This document shows, in pieces, positions 47,427 through 59,439 of a DNA stretch of 64,000 nt. Positions within the stretch are counted from its first letter, which is position 1. Every line of letters starts with the position of its first letter. Source of the DNA: Mercenaria mercenaria (lineage: Eukaryota; Mollusca; Bivalvia; Venerida; Veneridae). The stretch spans positions 87,560,001-87,624,000 of the forward strand of contig NC_069362.1 in NCBI RefSeq assembly GCF_021730395.1, read 5' to 3'. Under the pieces are notes generated by a model. That model was not told where the DNA came from. It searched no databases and was given only the letters and a program-made list of their open reading frames with translations. The position numbers and the translations under genes were made by a program.

Positions 47427-50400
47427 GTAGGAAAGATATATAATGATTTATTTGATTGACATTGTAAGGTATTCTAATGAATATACTCTCTTAATTAAGG
47501 AGAACCAGGGAATGTGTAATTCTTTATTTATTTACGTTGAAGGGTTGGCAGTTGTTATATCTGAACATCTTTTTTATGAATCCCTTCATGCCCCCGAGGT
47601 AGTTGTACATAAATCGCATTGTAGCCTACTGCAAGTTCCTCAAAACACTAGCTGTGTCTCAGCAGTTAACTTTTAAATGATACAAGGGATTCCAGCGAAA
47701 CCTTACATACATGTTTAGCATAACGAAAAGTTTACTACGCATTAGAGTCAGATACATACATCCAAGGACACAGTGGGGAAGGGCACCTATAGTTTTCATG
47801 TAATTCAAGTACAATGTAGTATTTCGCATGTCCGACATGTTTGAAACGATTTCTTGTTCCAGAGTGTGGGATGGGGTTAAATTAATTAAGCATGCCAAGA
47901 AGTTTTGTCACAAGCAAGAGTCGGATCTGTGGATCAAATGTTCATGTAACAGGCAAGGTCACTTACTGCTTCATGTGCATTGCTATATTGTATTTCATTC
48001 CTCAGCTATAACTTCCAATGAAACTTCGTGTTAAGTATTCGCATCTCCAAGATCAATGGTTCAGACAAGACTTACCTTTTTAGCATCAAGTAAGAAAACA
48101 CGTTTAGCAATTAATTTCATGCTCTGTAAAATATCAGTCACTTCATGTTGACGTATGTTCTTCTGGATGACATATTTCAATGCAGAAATATCAAAGTTTT
48201 TTACACGATATCTGTCTTCTAATTTTAAACATAAGGATATCATATATGAATAATATTAAACTATATGATGTCAACTCTTGGTAGAGTAACTACCCACAAG
48301 GTTTTGGGAGCTATCAAACTTATGGAGGTTATGGTAACTACGGACAACCACAACATTATGTGAGTTCTGGACCACCACCTGTACCCATGGGGAACTATGG
48401 AGGAGGTTATGGAGCCTTTGGACAAAGTGCCTACAATAATTATACCGGTTATGGTAAGTTTTGTTAAAGCAAGTTTAATTTATTTTGAGAAATATTTTAC
48501 GTTTGTATATAATTCAGCTTCAAGTCAGTATTCTATTTAAGGTTATATTCTTCACATTCCTAAAATGATTTGGAGTACATATACTATATTTCAACCAAAC
48601 CGTTTGGTTTCTTGTAGGTAGTGCCCCTGGATATCATTGTCCAGCTATCCAGCAGATGAGTACAGGTTACCCAATGGGAAACGAGGTATGTTGAGAAAAA
48701 ATGTGAAGTCTTATTAACGTACCTTTTTATCGATTCTACCTTTTTATGTTTCAATTGTTACTTCGTCAAATTTTACAGTAAGCTCATTTTGCGAGTATGA
48801 CATTGAACAAAACATTACATTTGATAACACCTTTTGAGTTTTAGAAAAAAATGATAATTCAATTTATATTGCTTAAATGCAATAAAGTCGTAAGAGGTTG
48901 AGGAGTTGAAATTGGCTGATATAAATAACCACTGAGTAATACCGTGAAGAGATTTCTTTAAAATAATAACCTTTAGCAAAAAAAATGTGCAATTTCAGGT
49001 GTATTAAAGTCGTAATAAAACATCGCATCCATTTTTAGCTCGACTATACGAAGTATATGGAGAGCTATCCTACTCAACCTTCGTTAAAGTTTTTTTACAC
49101 TTTCTGTTTTTTCTCCTTATCTCTGTAATTGCTTGATGGATTTATTTCAAACTTAAAATAGTTATTCCTCATCATCACCCACATCATATAGCACAAGGGC
49201 CATAACTCTCACACCAATATTTCATGAATTATCCCCCTTTTTACTTAGAATTTCAGGTTTAAGTTTTGATGCACTTTCACTCTATCTTAAATATTACTAA
49301 ATGGATTTGATTCAAACTGAAAGCAGTTGTTCCACATCATCTCCCACATCATATGACACAAGGTCCATAACTCTGGTACCAATATTTAATGAATTATCCC
49401 CCACTTTTACTTAGAATTTCAGGTTAAAGTTTTGATGCACTTTCACTTTATCTCAGTTATTACTAAATGGATTTGATCCAAATTTAAAATGGTTGTTCAA
49501 CATCATCACTCACATCATACGAAACAAGATCCATAACTCTTGCACCAATATTTGATGAATTATCTCCCTTTTTACTTAGAATTTCAGGTTAAAGTTTTGG
49601 TGCACTTTCACTCTATCTCAGTTATTACTACATGAATTTGATTCAAACTTAAAATAGTTGTTCCACCTTATTACCCACATCATATGACACAAGGTGCATA
49701 ACTCTGGCACCAATTTTTCATGAATTATGACCCCTTTTACTTAGAATTTAAGGTTAATTTTGATGCATCTTCACTATATCTTAGTAATTACTAAACAGAT
49801 TTGATTCAAACTTGAAGAAGTTGTTCGACATCATTACCCACATCATATGATACAAGGTGTATAACTCTTGCACCAATATTTTATGCCCCCTTTTTGCTTA
49901 GAATAATACTTATTTATTGTTTTGATACACTTTATCTTTATCTCTCTTATAACTTAATACTTTTGACACAGAATCAAGCTATTGTGCAATATCTTCATCC
50001 ACATTGGAGTCATTAAACACTTCAGTGACAGCTCCAGCTTCCTCAGATGTGCCCAGTTTCACTATCCAGCATTGAAATAGTTGAGCGCGCTGTCTCCTGT
50101 GACAGCTCTTGTTATATAGATATTGCGTCTTATAATATTGGTAATCACAGGAACTGGTATTAACGGCATTCCGTAGACCTGCAAGTGATGAGTGTTTTCT
50201 AAGGGCCCCATTATGATGTAAATTTTATCCGAAGAAAACGCACTTATCCTGGAACTACTTCCGCCCGAAAAGACTTCTAGGAGAGTGGAAGTGGGTGGGG
50301 TGTTCATGTACCTCCGACACGGGCCATGATTTAACAATAGTAAAAAACCTATTGTAATAATTTTTGATGATGAATTAAAAATAAATCCATATATTTTGAA

Positions 50401-53400
50401 AAGTCGAAGTGTTCCTATTACAACCCTTAGCCAGTGTGGTTGTTGTGCAAATAAATCACACTCACTGGTTGTATAGCTTATGTTTATAATATTTGACTTA
50501 AAATGCATCTTTTCACTTGTAGGATTTCAAAATTTCCCGAACCTCTTCTCCATAATATATAACTGCCATATATGCCATCCCGTTACATGCTTCTTGATCG
50601 TGATTTGTTGGCTGTTGTTTTCTTGAGATATATTTTTGCGGGTCCCCACTGAAAATTTCTTTTGACGGATACAAATTTAAGGTAAAACAATGTGTCCGAC
50701 ATTTTCAAGTTATCTGCCGGATAGGGTGTACTTTGTGAATAAAGCACAAATAGTTTGCTCAATATATGACTATCCAAAATTGTCTAAAATGCACCATTCT
50801 AATTGTAGGACTTTAAAATTTATTTAAGTCTTCCCGTATTTACACCCGCCCTATTCGCGATGCTTCTGGACCCGATGTACGTAACAGTCCAGTTTTTCCC
50901 CAAGCCAGTTTTCCGGCGAGGAAAACGTCAACCGGTGGATTTCTTCCCCGGTAAAAAATCAATTGTTTTGTCCCCACCTTTAGCTGGTTGCCCTCCTTAG
51001 CTTTTATTCACAGAACGAGGGAAAAATTAACAAGTTGCTTTTCCCCATTAATTCCTTTGCCCTCCCCACATTAGTTTTTCCCCCGAGTTCTTTTGTATAG
51101 AAATAAAAGAAACGGAAGCAAAAGTTGTTAGTTTATTCTTCCCTAGTTACTTCCCCTAGTTGTTTTTCCATCCCCAGATCATTACCACGGTTAGTTGTTT
51201 CTCCCAGTATTATTTTATACACAGAAGCCCCATCATAAAAAGATGTGTTTTGCTCTACTTCATCTTAATTCATTCCGTCTATATTACTGACCAACTCATA
51301 AAGAAGTTACGCTTTGAGCAACCTCTAGATCTACTTGGTTCTGCTTTGCCTAGACAAGCTTACTGCTTTGCCCAGCCTAGTGACCTCTTATTATGCATAA
51401 TGATGTCTCTTTGGGGATCGTTTTAATAATCTTGCAGTGAATATCGTCCTGATACAGTTCAGTAATCACTATTATTTAAATTGTAGCCACCCCCTCAGCC
51501 ACCACAGCTCCCACAATCCTACTCTCATCAACCGTATGTTCAACATCAGATGGAAATGAATATGCAACGGTACATGTATGAGGTATGGAATACAAGTTCA
51601 TCCTGATAAAATGATTTTAATTTTGTGCTTAAATTAGTGTATATACATTATTGCAGAAATATTTACTGACGTTATAGTGGTAGGTTGATTAATTTGTAGG
51701 ATATTTGAAATAAACTGATTAGCAATAATTTACAGATTTTATCGTATGTTTCATTTATTTTGAAACCATGATTTTAAAGTTTTCAGGATTACAGTGATAA
51801 TGTTGATAGATGATGGTAATGATGGTAATGATGATGATGATGATAACTCTTACATTGTAAAATTATACTTTTTTGTATAACTATGTTTATTCCTGGTAAA
51901 ATAATCGAACTTGTTGCCATTTAAATTTTAGCAAATGGGCTACCAGGCACCGAAACCCCCGCAGGCCCCTGACACAGATCCACAGCAGACTGAGGAGCCT
52001 AATGCCCAAGCGAGGGAAGTATGTATCAAAATCCTTGTACAAATTCAAGACTGGTCTTAAATATGTCAAAGCCATGCAAACTGATTTTTTTTATATACGA
52101 ATTTCAAATAAATTTAGATAGTCATGTTTTCGGATGTTGTATCACTGAATAAAGAGATTTAGGGATAAGTGGTTACATATGCACTGCAGTATACAAATGT
52201 ATACAGTTCTAAATCTTTATTATTTCATAGCCTCAGAAAGATTACAATGCAAATGAAAAAAGTAGAGTACTAGATACGGTAAGGGATAGAATTGACATGA
52301 CATAGTGGAACTAATTGGTTGATACATTTACCTAGGAGAAGCCAGTGTTGGACGATGAAGTGAAGACCAAAATGAAGAATATTTTCATTGATGAGCTACT
52401 GCGGCGGTACGCTATAACGTCAACACTCGAGATGGCACAGGGTACAGTTGTTCCTTTAGACAAATACCCACCAGACGATATGGTAGTGGCATTCTATAAG
52501 GAAAAGCGTGACACAGATCTTGCGGGTGAAAAATGGTACCCAGAAGCCGACTGCGAATATCTTAATGTGGCAATGAAAGGAGCAGGTAAAACATTGCTGC
52601 CTCAAACTATGTAGAGATATAATAAGAATCATAGAATTTATAAAAATTGAGTCCTGTAAAACAATCTAATCAAGTAAAATTCTTAATCTTGATAAATGCT
52701 ATGTTCATGAAGAAATTCCATTTTTTTATCAAGTATTACACATTGTTAATGTAAACTGGCTATACGACTTTCTACACCTGATTTTTTGTATTGCTAGGAA
52801 CGACTGAAAAAATTATAACACATATAGTGGCTACACGGTGTAACGCACAAAGACAAAAGCTGAAGGTCATGTTCAAAACATTGTATGGCAAGGTGTGTAG
52901 ATTTCTCTTTTGGTAAGACTAGAAAATAACAGAACCAAGCAGATTTGACAAGTCTTTTGTTACAATGACGAATTTTGTCATTAAAGATGGTCCAATGGGC
53001 AATTAGATTTAGATTTTAAGGAATCTAGCTTGGATTATGTATCCATTTGGATCTTCTTTCCTTACCGGCTTTTATGGTAGCTTGAAATAAAATGCATAGA
53101 TACCAGACTAATTACTTAAAACATTTGTAGTAAAAAGAAACAGACAATGGTCATATTATGAAGATGATAATACGAGGGTTGAACGCAATACTGTCGCAAG
53201 TCCTTCTTTATTTAATAGGAGTTAATACAGTATTGCGTTCAGCCCTCGTATTATTTTGTGTAGTATGAAACAGTGAACTGTTGTAACATTACAGGATTTG
53301 ATTAAGGAAATAAAGAGTGAATTGAGTGGTGATTACAAGGATGCTATAGTGGCCTGCTTTGTATCCCCAGCCCATTTTGACGCTAAATGTGTCAAGGAAG

Positions 53401-53779
53401 CCATTTATGTAAGCTTTATTCATATATTATTTACAATTTAGTAAGTACTTGTTAATTGTTTTTGTCTTCAAAATTCAAATTCAAAAGAAACGATCTATTT
53501 TGAGATAAATATAGACTGAATATTTGTACTGTTGTAACAACTAACAACTATCATCAGCCATACTGATCTGTATCGGGACACCGATATTTAGTAGAAACGC
53601 TATACGGACAGCTTGCCTGGACCATAGCTTTGAAACTACATGTATTTAAAGTGGTTTGTTAATTCTTCACAATATGGCATATGGCATTAAGAGGAAGTGC
53701 ATGCATTTTACAAGTTTTATTTGTAGTCCTGTTTGGCGCCATATAACCTATACTGTGTTGGTGCGCCGTAAAACCCAAA

Positions 53780-53810
<31 letters not shown>

Positions 53811-56800
53811 ATATTTTACAAGTTTTATTTATTATGCAACTAATTCATAAAATTGATCTTTCCCCTGACACTGATGTGTCATTAAAACAAACAGAATACG
53901 TGTCCTTTAACTTTTACAGGGAGCTGGAACAGATGAGTTAGCTTTGATTGAGATATTGATGACAAGGACAAACCGACAGATTCAGGAAATGCGAGATGTA
54001 TATGGAGAAGGTATCATTTATATGCTTTGTATTTCCAGTTTTAAACTTTCTTTTGATTATTGTCTTCTTACAGTTGCATGTTGTATTAATAGAATTTATA
54101 ATGAAAGTAAATGCTTGCTAGATGCATACAACTATAGGTCAACGAAGATAGAATTGTAAAATGTAGCATCTTGTAGAAAATTTCTTTATTAAGCTGGAGC
54201 AAGTACTGCAGGCAAAGGTAATATAACATAATTGTGATTTTCATCAAAAGAATGAACTAGCGAAATTGCAACACAGTTTTGAAATGTTTTTAAAGACAAT
54301 GGTCAGAAAAGTTTGGTTTTGTTTTTCAAAGTAAGAACACGGGGATCTTTAGTGATTTAAAAACTTTGCTCAGATTTATTAAATTTGACTGTTTAAATGT
54401 TGTTTTACTTAGTTGCAAAACCCGGCAAACCTGCAAAAAAGACTCAGCTTGATGACGACATCTCTGGTGATACAAGTGGTGATTTCAAAAGATTGCTAAT
54501 TTCAGCAGCACAGGTGACTTTTTTTTTGTATTAGATTTTGTCTCTCTTTTATACTGTCCAGTCTTCCAATTATTTTTCTTCTTAAGTTTTGAAACAGTTT
54601 GATAATTTCATTTGGTCATTAATTTATTAGCTGACCCGGGCACGCCTGTATCAAACTTTGCTTCATCATCAGTCTTGCATGTTACATTTGCATGAAATAT
54701 TCAGATCTGTGGACCATTTCACAAATGCTTTGCATATACTATCAACACGCTGGAATATTTTCAGCAGCAGTAGGCATCGCGCTTTAATCTTTGTGAAGGA
54801 GGCATTGCTCATTTTTTTGCAATGATAAAGATTCATTGTATATTTATGTAATTTCAGTCAGTAACTCGTTTTATTACAGGTTTTTCAGTGAATTAGTGTA
54901 ACATAGCTGGTATTTTTACAGTGAAAAATATCGAATATATTTTTCATTTGTAAGAAGCTATAAATGTGTACATTTAGTCAAAATTTGATTAAAAAAGAAA
55001 ATTTGTTTTACATGTAAAATCATAGACAACACACTAAATCTCGTGAAAATACTGCTTCTGGTGTTCATTCATGAAAGATATACCAATATGACACTGAAAC
55101 AAAATCCTCAATGTATGTTTCCGAGGTACGTTATGTTGAGACTATTCTTAATGATATAAAATCCAGTGTAGTTGATCGTTAAATCGAAGCACTTTACATA
55201 AATTGATAAACGTTTAGATACAGAAGACACTTTTTTTTGAAAACGATGATATAATACATTTGAGCCGCGCTAAGAAAAAACCAACAAAGTGCGTTTGCGA
55301 CCAGCATGGATCCAGTCACGCAGTCTGGTCAGGATCAATGCTGTTCGCTTTCAAAGCCTATTGCAATTAAAGAAACCGTCAGCGAACAGCATATATCCTG
55401 ACCAGACTGCGCGGATCCGCAGGCTGGTCTGGATCCATGCTGGTCGTAAAGCCTCTATGTTGGTTTTCTCATGGCGCGGCTCATTTGTACTGTTATATAA
55501 TGGTGTGCTCTATTTATAATGTGATACACGTACACATAGTGAATCATGTACTGTTAGAAAAATATCTTTCAAAGTAACATACTTATAGGTAATACATCTA
55601 TACTTTGCACAGTGCAAGGTGTCAAGTTATCAGTATAAATTAAAGTGAAAGGAATTAATTTAGTTTAAATGACTGTTGGTTTTGTATTTAGCATATCATT
55701 TTTATGTTTTTTTATCCGTTTGAAGTTGCAAGTTTAGACAAAACTAGCCGCCCTATGAATCATCTACAGCTGAAGTCACATATAGCAGACGACAGTGCAA
55801 TTGATATGATCGGTGAATTTGAGATTCATAACTTATTCAATACAATTCGGTTGCACAAACCTTTTTAAGTATATTGTGTTATCCCTCCACCAGAGTTTTC
55901 ACTATTTTATAATCATTGGCATTTCCTGGTTCTAAATCACGTTTTCCGTATTCCTAATAACCCTTATCACTTGATAATACTCCAAATACCTTAGGAAGAG
56001 CAAGTTCTTCAATGTCTATTCATTGATATACCCATATGGTTGTTGCCGTCCACACCGTTACTTAGTAACTATTTAGATGTTTGTAATTAACTCTGCACTA
56101 TCATAACCACTTCCGTTTTGTCTAATTCATAGTAATTAGTATTCTTTCTAAAAATCTAGAAAACACGTTTTATAACATGAACAATATATGCAATCAGCAG
56201 CTTTTGTCTTTGTCACCTCCTAAACCAAGTAGGCACATTTATTTCCATTGCTACATTTTCGAATTCAATTTTTCAAGAAGTATTGATAATATATGGCGCA
56301 ATAACACTATGTTGCTGTCATAGTATAGTAGGCGTTACGTTTAGCTTTAAACGTAAACAAAATTGTTACCTTTCACTTACATTTATTTCATCACGTCGTC
56401 TCAATCCCAATATTTGTATGTTTGCGTAAATAGTGTTTATTGTAATATGTAATAAGGGTTGTTGTTGTTTTTTTTTCATTCAGGGAAACAGGTACGAAAT
56501 AGACCGAGACAAGCTTGAAAATGCCGTTGAAGAAATAAAAAATGCTAACGGTGATGGTACTGGAATGTTTGAGGTGAGAATTTACAAAGTTATTTTATAA
56601 CAAAGATTTAGTTGAGAAGATAGTGTTTTAATTAAGCATCTAAGAGAATATCTTTTTGTTTCAATGTTTCTGCATTGTAGACACATCTTAGGCTTTTTTA
56701 TGTTATTTTGATCACCCAAAAGTCATTTTAGTTTCTATAAATATAGGTGCATTTTATGTCACTCCTTTGTTTGCTACTGCAACCATGACTGCAAAGTGTT

Positions 56801-59439
56801 TTAAACATCGATTGGTTTGTTTAGTGTTATTATGTATGTATGAGAAAAGCCGAGTGATTTATGAAAGTTCTTCAGTGAATCTTATTTGAATTTCAGGTAA
56901 ATTACGCGAAGCTCTCTGATCAAAGAACAGCCCAGCGTGATGCGAAGAGACTCTTCGATGCCGGAGAAGCCAGATGGGGAACAGATGAAGAAACTTTCAA
57001 TCTAATCTTTGCTACAAGAGATTTCTATCAACTTAGAGCAATTTATGATGAATATGTAAAGGTACTTTTTGCTTTGTTGTTCTTTGGAAAGTCAGCATAT
57101 TCGCCTTTTTTGTAAGTCATATGATATTGCTATATCAGTGTCTCTCTAGTGCAGACATTTTCAAAAGGGCAAGTACACGTTAATGCACATTGACGCAAGT
57201 GTTGCGTTTAGAAATATATAATTCAACAATTTTATTTTAATTGTAACCGATCTAAAGATGAAAAAATTTAAGATTGGCAATACGAATTAACTAATATTTT
57301 TAAGTTAGCTTTGTTCGCACACTCTATCGCTGTGATTAAAAATGCATTTGATTAAAACTTATTTAAGTTATTCCATATAATTACGCTATCACTTGACGCA
57401 TTAATCACTTCATTGATAGCACTAGCTTCCTTAGCTCTGTCCCTATCCAGCAGTATCCAGCAAAGAAACAGCCGAGAGCGCTGTCTCCTCTGACAACTCT
57501 TGTTTTTTTCTCGAAGTAAAAATGGTTACATACTAAAAAGTATTTTGACTTGTTTTTAGTTTAGATGATAATTAGTTGTTATTGATCTTTTTAATTTGTT
57601 TGATGTCTTTCAATTTTTGAAATTGAATACTTGCGTGTCCAGAAGGTATTCTAGTATTTAAATTATTAATAAGTGATAGTGGTGCACGGCAATATCTGTT
57701 CATCATAATACTCTGTACAAATAAAATGTAGGTCGAAATTCTTACACTCGTAACTGATATTACCTGTTACTGGAAAACGTTGGTGAACCATTTAATTGCA
57801 GATAGCTCAAGCAGATATACGCCATGCTGTGGATAGCGAGACATCCGGGGACTATCGGAGAGGACTTAAGGCTGTGGCTCAGAGTGTGATGAACAGGCCA
57901 AAGTTCTTTGCTCAGAAACTCTTGAAAGCTATGAAAGGACTTGGTACAGATGAAAAAACTTTGATCCGAATAATAGCTTCAAGATCAGAGGTATACATTT
58001 ATAGATTCAGTAAGAGTTACTAGCTAGTTAATGGACAGAAAAAATGAGGTTTTAACTAACAAGATCTATTTTTGTCTTTCGTAATGTCCGTTTCCTATTG
58101 GCAGCTTAGCATGCAACCAAGCAAAAGTAACCAACACGGTTTTATTGAGACTGTTCTTGAGAACTAATGAAATGTGTAACACCCATGACGCCTCCCAGAA
58201 CCGGCTAAAGGGGAATTCTATTACCTGACGCCTCCCAGAACCGGCTAAAGAGGAATTCCATTACCTGACGCCTCCCAGAACCGGCTAAAGGGGAATTCCA
58301 TTACCTGACGCCTCCCAGAACCGGCTAAAGGGGAATTCCATTACCTGACGCCTCCCAGAACCGGCTAAAGAGGAATTCCATTACCTGACGCCTCCCAGAG
58401 CCGGCTAAAGGGGAATTCCATTACCTGACGCCTCCCAGAACCGGCTAAAGGGGAATTCCATTACCTGACGCCTCCCAGAACCGGCTAAAGAGGAATTCCA
58501 TTATTCATAAACATTGAATGGACTCCATGATCTCAAAGGACCTGAAAATATAACAACACTGAGTCCAGTACGGGGAGATTTTCTTACAGCCGCCACACAT
58601 CACATAAAGACTGCTGGTTGTAAATAAATCTGCTAGAAGCTTTTCGCAGCATATAACGCAACTAAGCAAAAATGATAGCAGACTTGGTTTGATTTAGTCT
58701 GTTCATGAGAGGTAATGAAATGTGCAATACATGGTTAAGTCCACTTAAAATCACCACTGAATTTCATTCAAATTATTTTACAGTGTATTTTCTGAAACCA
58801 GTATCTAGTAGGGTATTATTAACCCTTAGCCTGCTGGCGGCAAGTGATTCTGCCTTTGCGACCAGCGCAGACCAAGATCAGCCTGCACATCTGTGCAGTC
58901 TGATCATGGTCTGCACTGTTCGCTGTTCAGTCAGTAAATTTTCAGTAAACACCCCTTCAAATGATAAATGGTACTGCCCAAATTAGAAGATGGACCAGTC
59001 CATTATAGAAATTTAGCATGGTAAGGGTTAATGATCAATTATTATACAGACAAAGAAAAATAGGTCAGTTTTGTCGTACTGAAGAAAAGCTATACGCACC
59101 TTCCTTCTAAAGAAAATATGTGTTAATTATGAGTCGGGACATTGTGCAAGTTAAACTGACTCTCTTTCCTAATTTGTTCTTTATTAAAATTTACTTGTAA
59201 ATAATGTAGAGGTGTTTTCTGAGTACATTTTAATCTAGAATTATTTTAAAGTACGTTTCTTAACTAGAGACGTCTTCATGTAAATAACCGATGGTCACAT
59301 TTATGCCTTCCAGATTGACATGGTGCAGATCAAGGCGGAATTTTTGGAATTGACTCACAAAACGCTATTCCGGTACATCAAGGAAGATACGAGCTTTAAC
59401 TTCAAGAAAATCCTACAAGCACTTGTTGGCGAAAATTAA
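47421..59439 (+). CDS. Annexin with Gly/Tyr-rich N-terminus (annexin A7/A11-like), complete gene
   Basis: Calcium-dependent phospholipid-binding protein of 564 residues. Coding exons: 47421-47426, 48285-48453, 48618-48685, 51487-51582, 51932-52018, 52231-52278, 52336-52585, 52798-52892, 53295-53408, 53920-54010, 54413-54513, 56484-56573, 56897-57061, 57802-57990, 59314-59439; all phases agree. Four annexin repeats carry type-II calcium motifs: MKGAGT (to T243) with acidic partner E282, GAGTDE (312-317), RWGTDE (431-436) with E473, and MKGLGT (504-509) with D548. Three have the exact 38-residue GxGT-to-acid spacing. An N-terminal tail of about 150 residues is low complexity. The order tail plus four repeats matches A7/A11; orthology to a particular vertebrate annexin is not claimed. 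Confidence 0.95.
48285..52278 (+). CDS. Annexin low-complexity N-terminal domain (exons 2-6)
   Basis: Residues 3-158. Exon 2 is Gly/Tyr/Asn/Gln-rich ([29 protein letters not shown]). Exon 3 continues with GSAPGYH and STGYPMGN. Exon 4 is Pro/Gln-rich ([17 protein letters not shown]) then Met/Gln-rich. Exons 5-6 are Pro/Gln/Glu-rich and charged. No folded domain is recognisable. In A11/A7 such tails mediate self-association and partner binding (known for the family), so a similar role here is inferred. The introns carry the 49034-50110 repeat and a GAT microsatellite. Confidence 0.88.
49034..50110 (+). repeat. Longer copy of the same repeat, with a tandem array of about 166-bp units
   Basis: It opens TTTTTAGCTCGACTATACGA and ends GTGACAGCTCTTGTT. 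Inside, about five units share TGATGCACTTTCACT, ATCATATGACACAAGG and ATAACTCT(G/T)GCACCAATA. It lies in the annexin intron between exons 3 and 4. A related 3' end occurs alone at about 57415-57508. Confidence 0.75.
53171..53250. mobile_element. 80-bp mariner-like MITE
   Basis: The arms AATACGAGGGTTGAACGCAA then TACTGT (53169-53194) and their near-perfect inverse (53227-53252) are bounded by TA. CGAGGG termini with TA duplication fit Tc1/mariner derivatives (inference). It lies 44 bp upstream of annexin exon 9. Confidence 0.7.
53723..53812 (+). mobile_element. 5'-truncated SINE with 18-bp target duplication and (AAAT)n tail
   Basis: The short body CTATACTGTGTTGGTGCGCC then GTAAAACCC is followed by about eight AAAT units. 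It is flanked by perfect ATTTTACAAGTTTTATTT at 53705-53722 and 53813-53830. It lies in the annexin intron before exon 10 and belongs to the same tail family as 11238-11351. Confidence 0.8.
55262..55482. mobile_element. 221-bp palindromic MITE with ATTT target duplication
   Basis: It has GAGCCGCGC and GCGCGGCTC termini with ATTT on both sides (55258-55261, 55483-55486). The central spacer is in the opposite orientation to the 42153 copy. It lies in the large annexin intron between exons 11 and 12. Confidence 0.85.
56484..56573 (+). CDS. Annexin exon 12: EF-hand-like insert between repeats 2 and 3
   Basis: This 90-nt, phase 0/0 exon encodes residues 376-405: [20 protein letters not shown] then [13 protein letters not shown] is the usual end of repeat 2. 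What follows is extra relative to ordinary annexins, which pass quickly from that point to the repeat-3 helix. The stretch resembles an entering helix plus a calcium loop (N395, N397, D399, G400, T401), but position 8 is Gly and position 12 is Val rather than Glu, so calcium binding by it is doubtful. Confidence 0.7.
57415..57508 (+). repeat. Solo 3' end of the 49034-type repeat
   Basis: It matches the last 90 bases of the 49034 copy: GCGCTGTCTCCTCTGACAAC then TCTTGTT. No 5' part is evident. Confidence 0.6.
58085..58740 (+). repeat. Interspersed repeat copy containing the 40-bp minisatellite
   Basis: Family sequence flanks the array on both sides: AGCAAAAGTAACCAACACGG before it, CCTGAAAATATAACAACACT after it, then the start of a second unit (GCAAAAATGATAGCAGACTT) at about 58670. 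It lies in the last annexin intron. Confidence 0.65.
58186..58505 (+). repeat. 40-bp minisatellite, eight units
   Basis: The unit starts TGACGCCTCCCAGAACCGGC and continues TAAAG(A/G)GGAATTCCATTACC. It recurs exactly every 40 bases at 58186, 58226, 58266, 58306, 58346, 58386, 58426 and 58466. Units differ only by an A/G alternation, one C/T change in unit 1 and one A-to-G change in unit 6. Confidence 0.97.
58819..59031. mobile_element. 213-bp TTAA-flanked MITE
   Basis: Same family and exactly the same length as 43131-43343: TTAACCCTTAGCCTGCTGGC at the left, GGTAAGGGTTAA at the right. It is in the last annexin intron, 283 bp before exon 15. Confidence 0.8.

Noticed and set aside
58186-58505. 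A CRISPR-like array of regularly spaced repeats
   Set aside because: The 40-bp units are directly adjacent with no unique spacers, and the genome is animal; it is a minisatellite.
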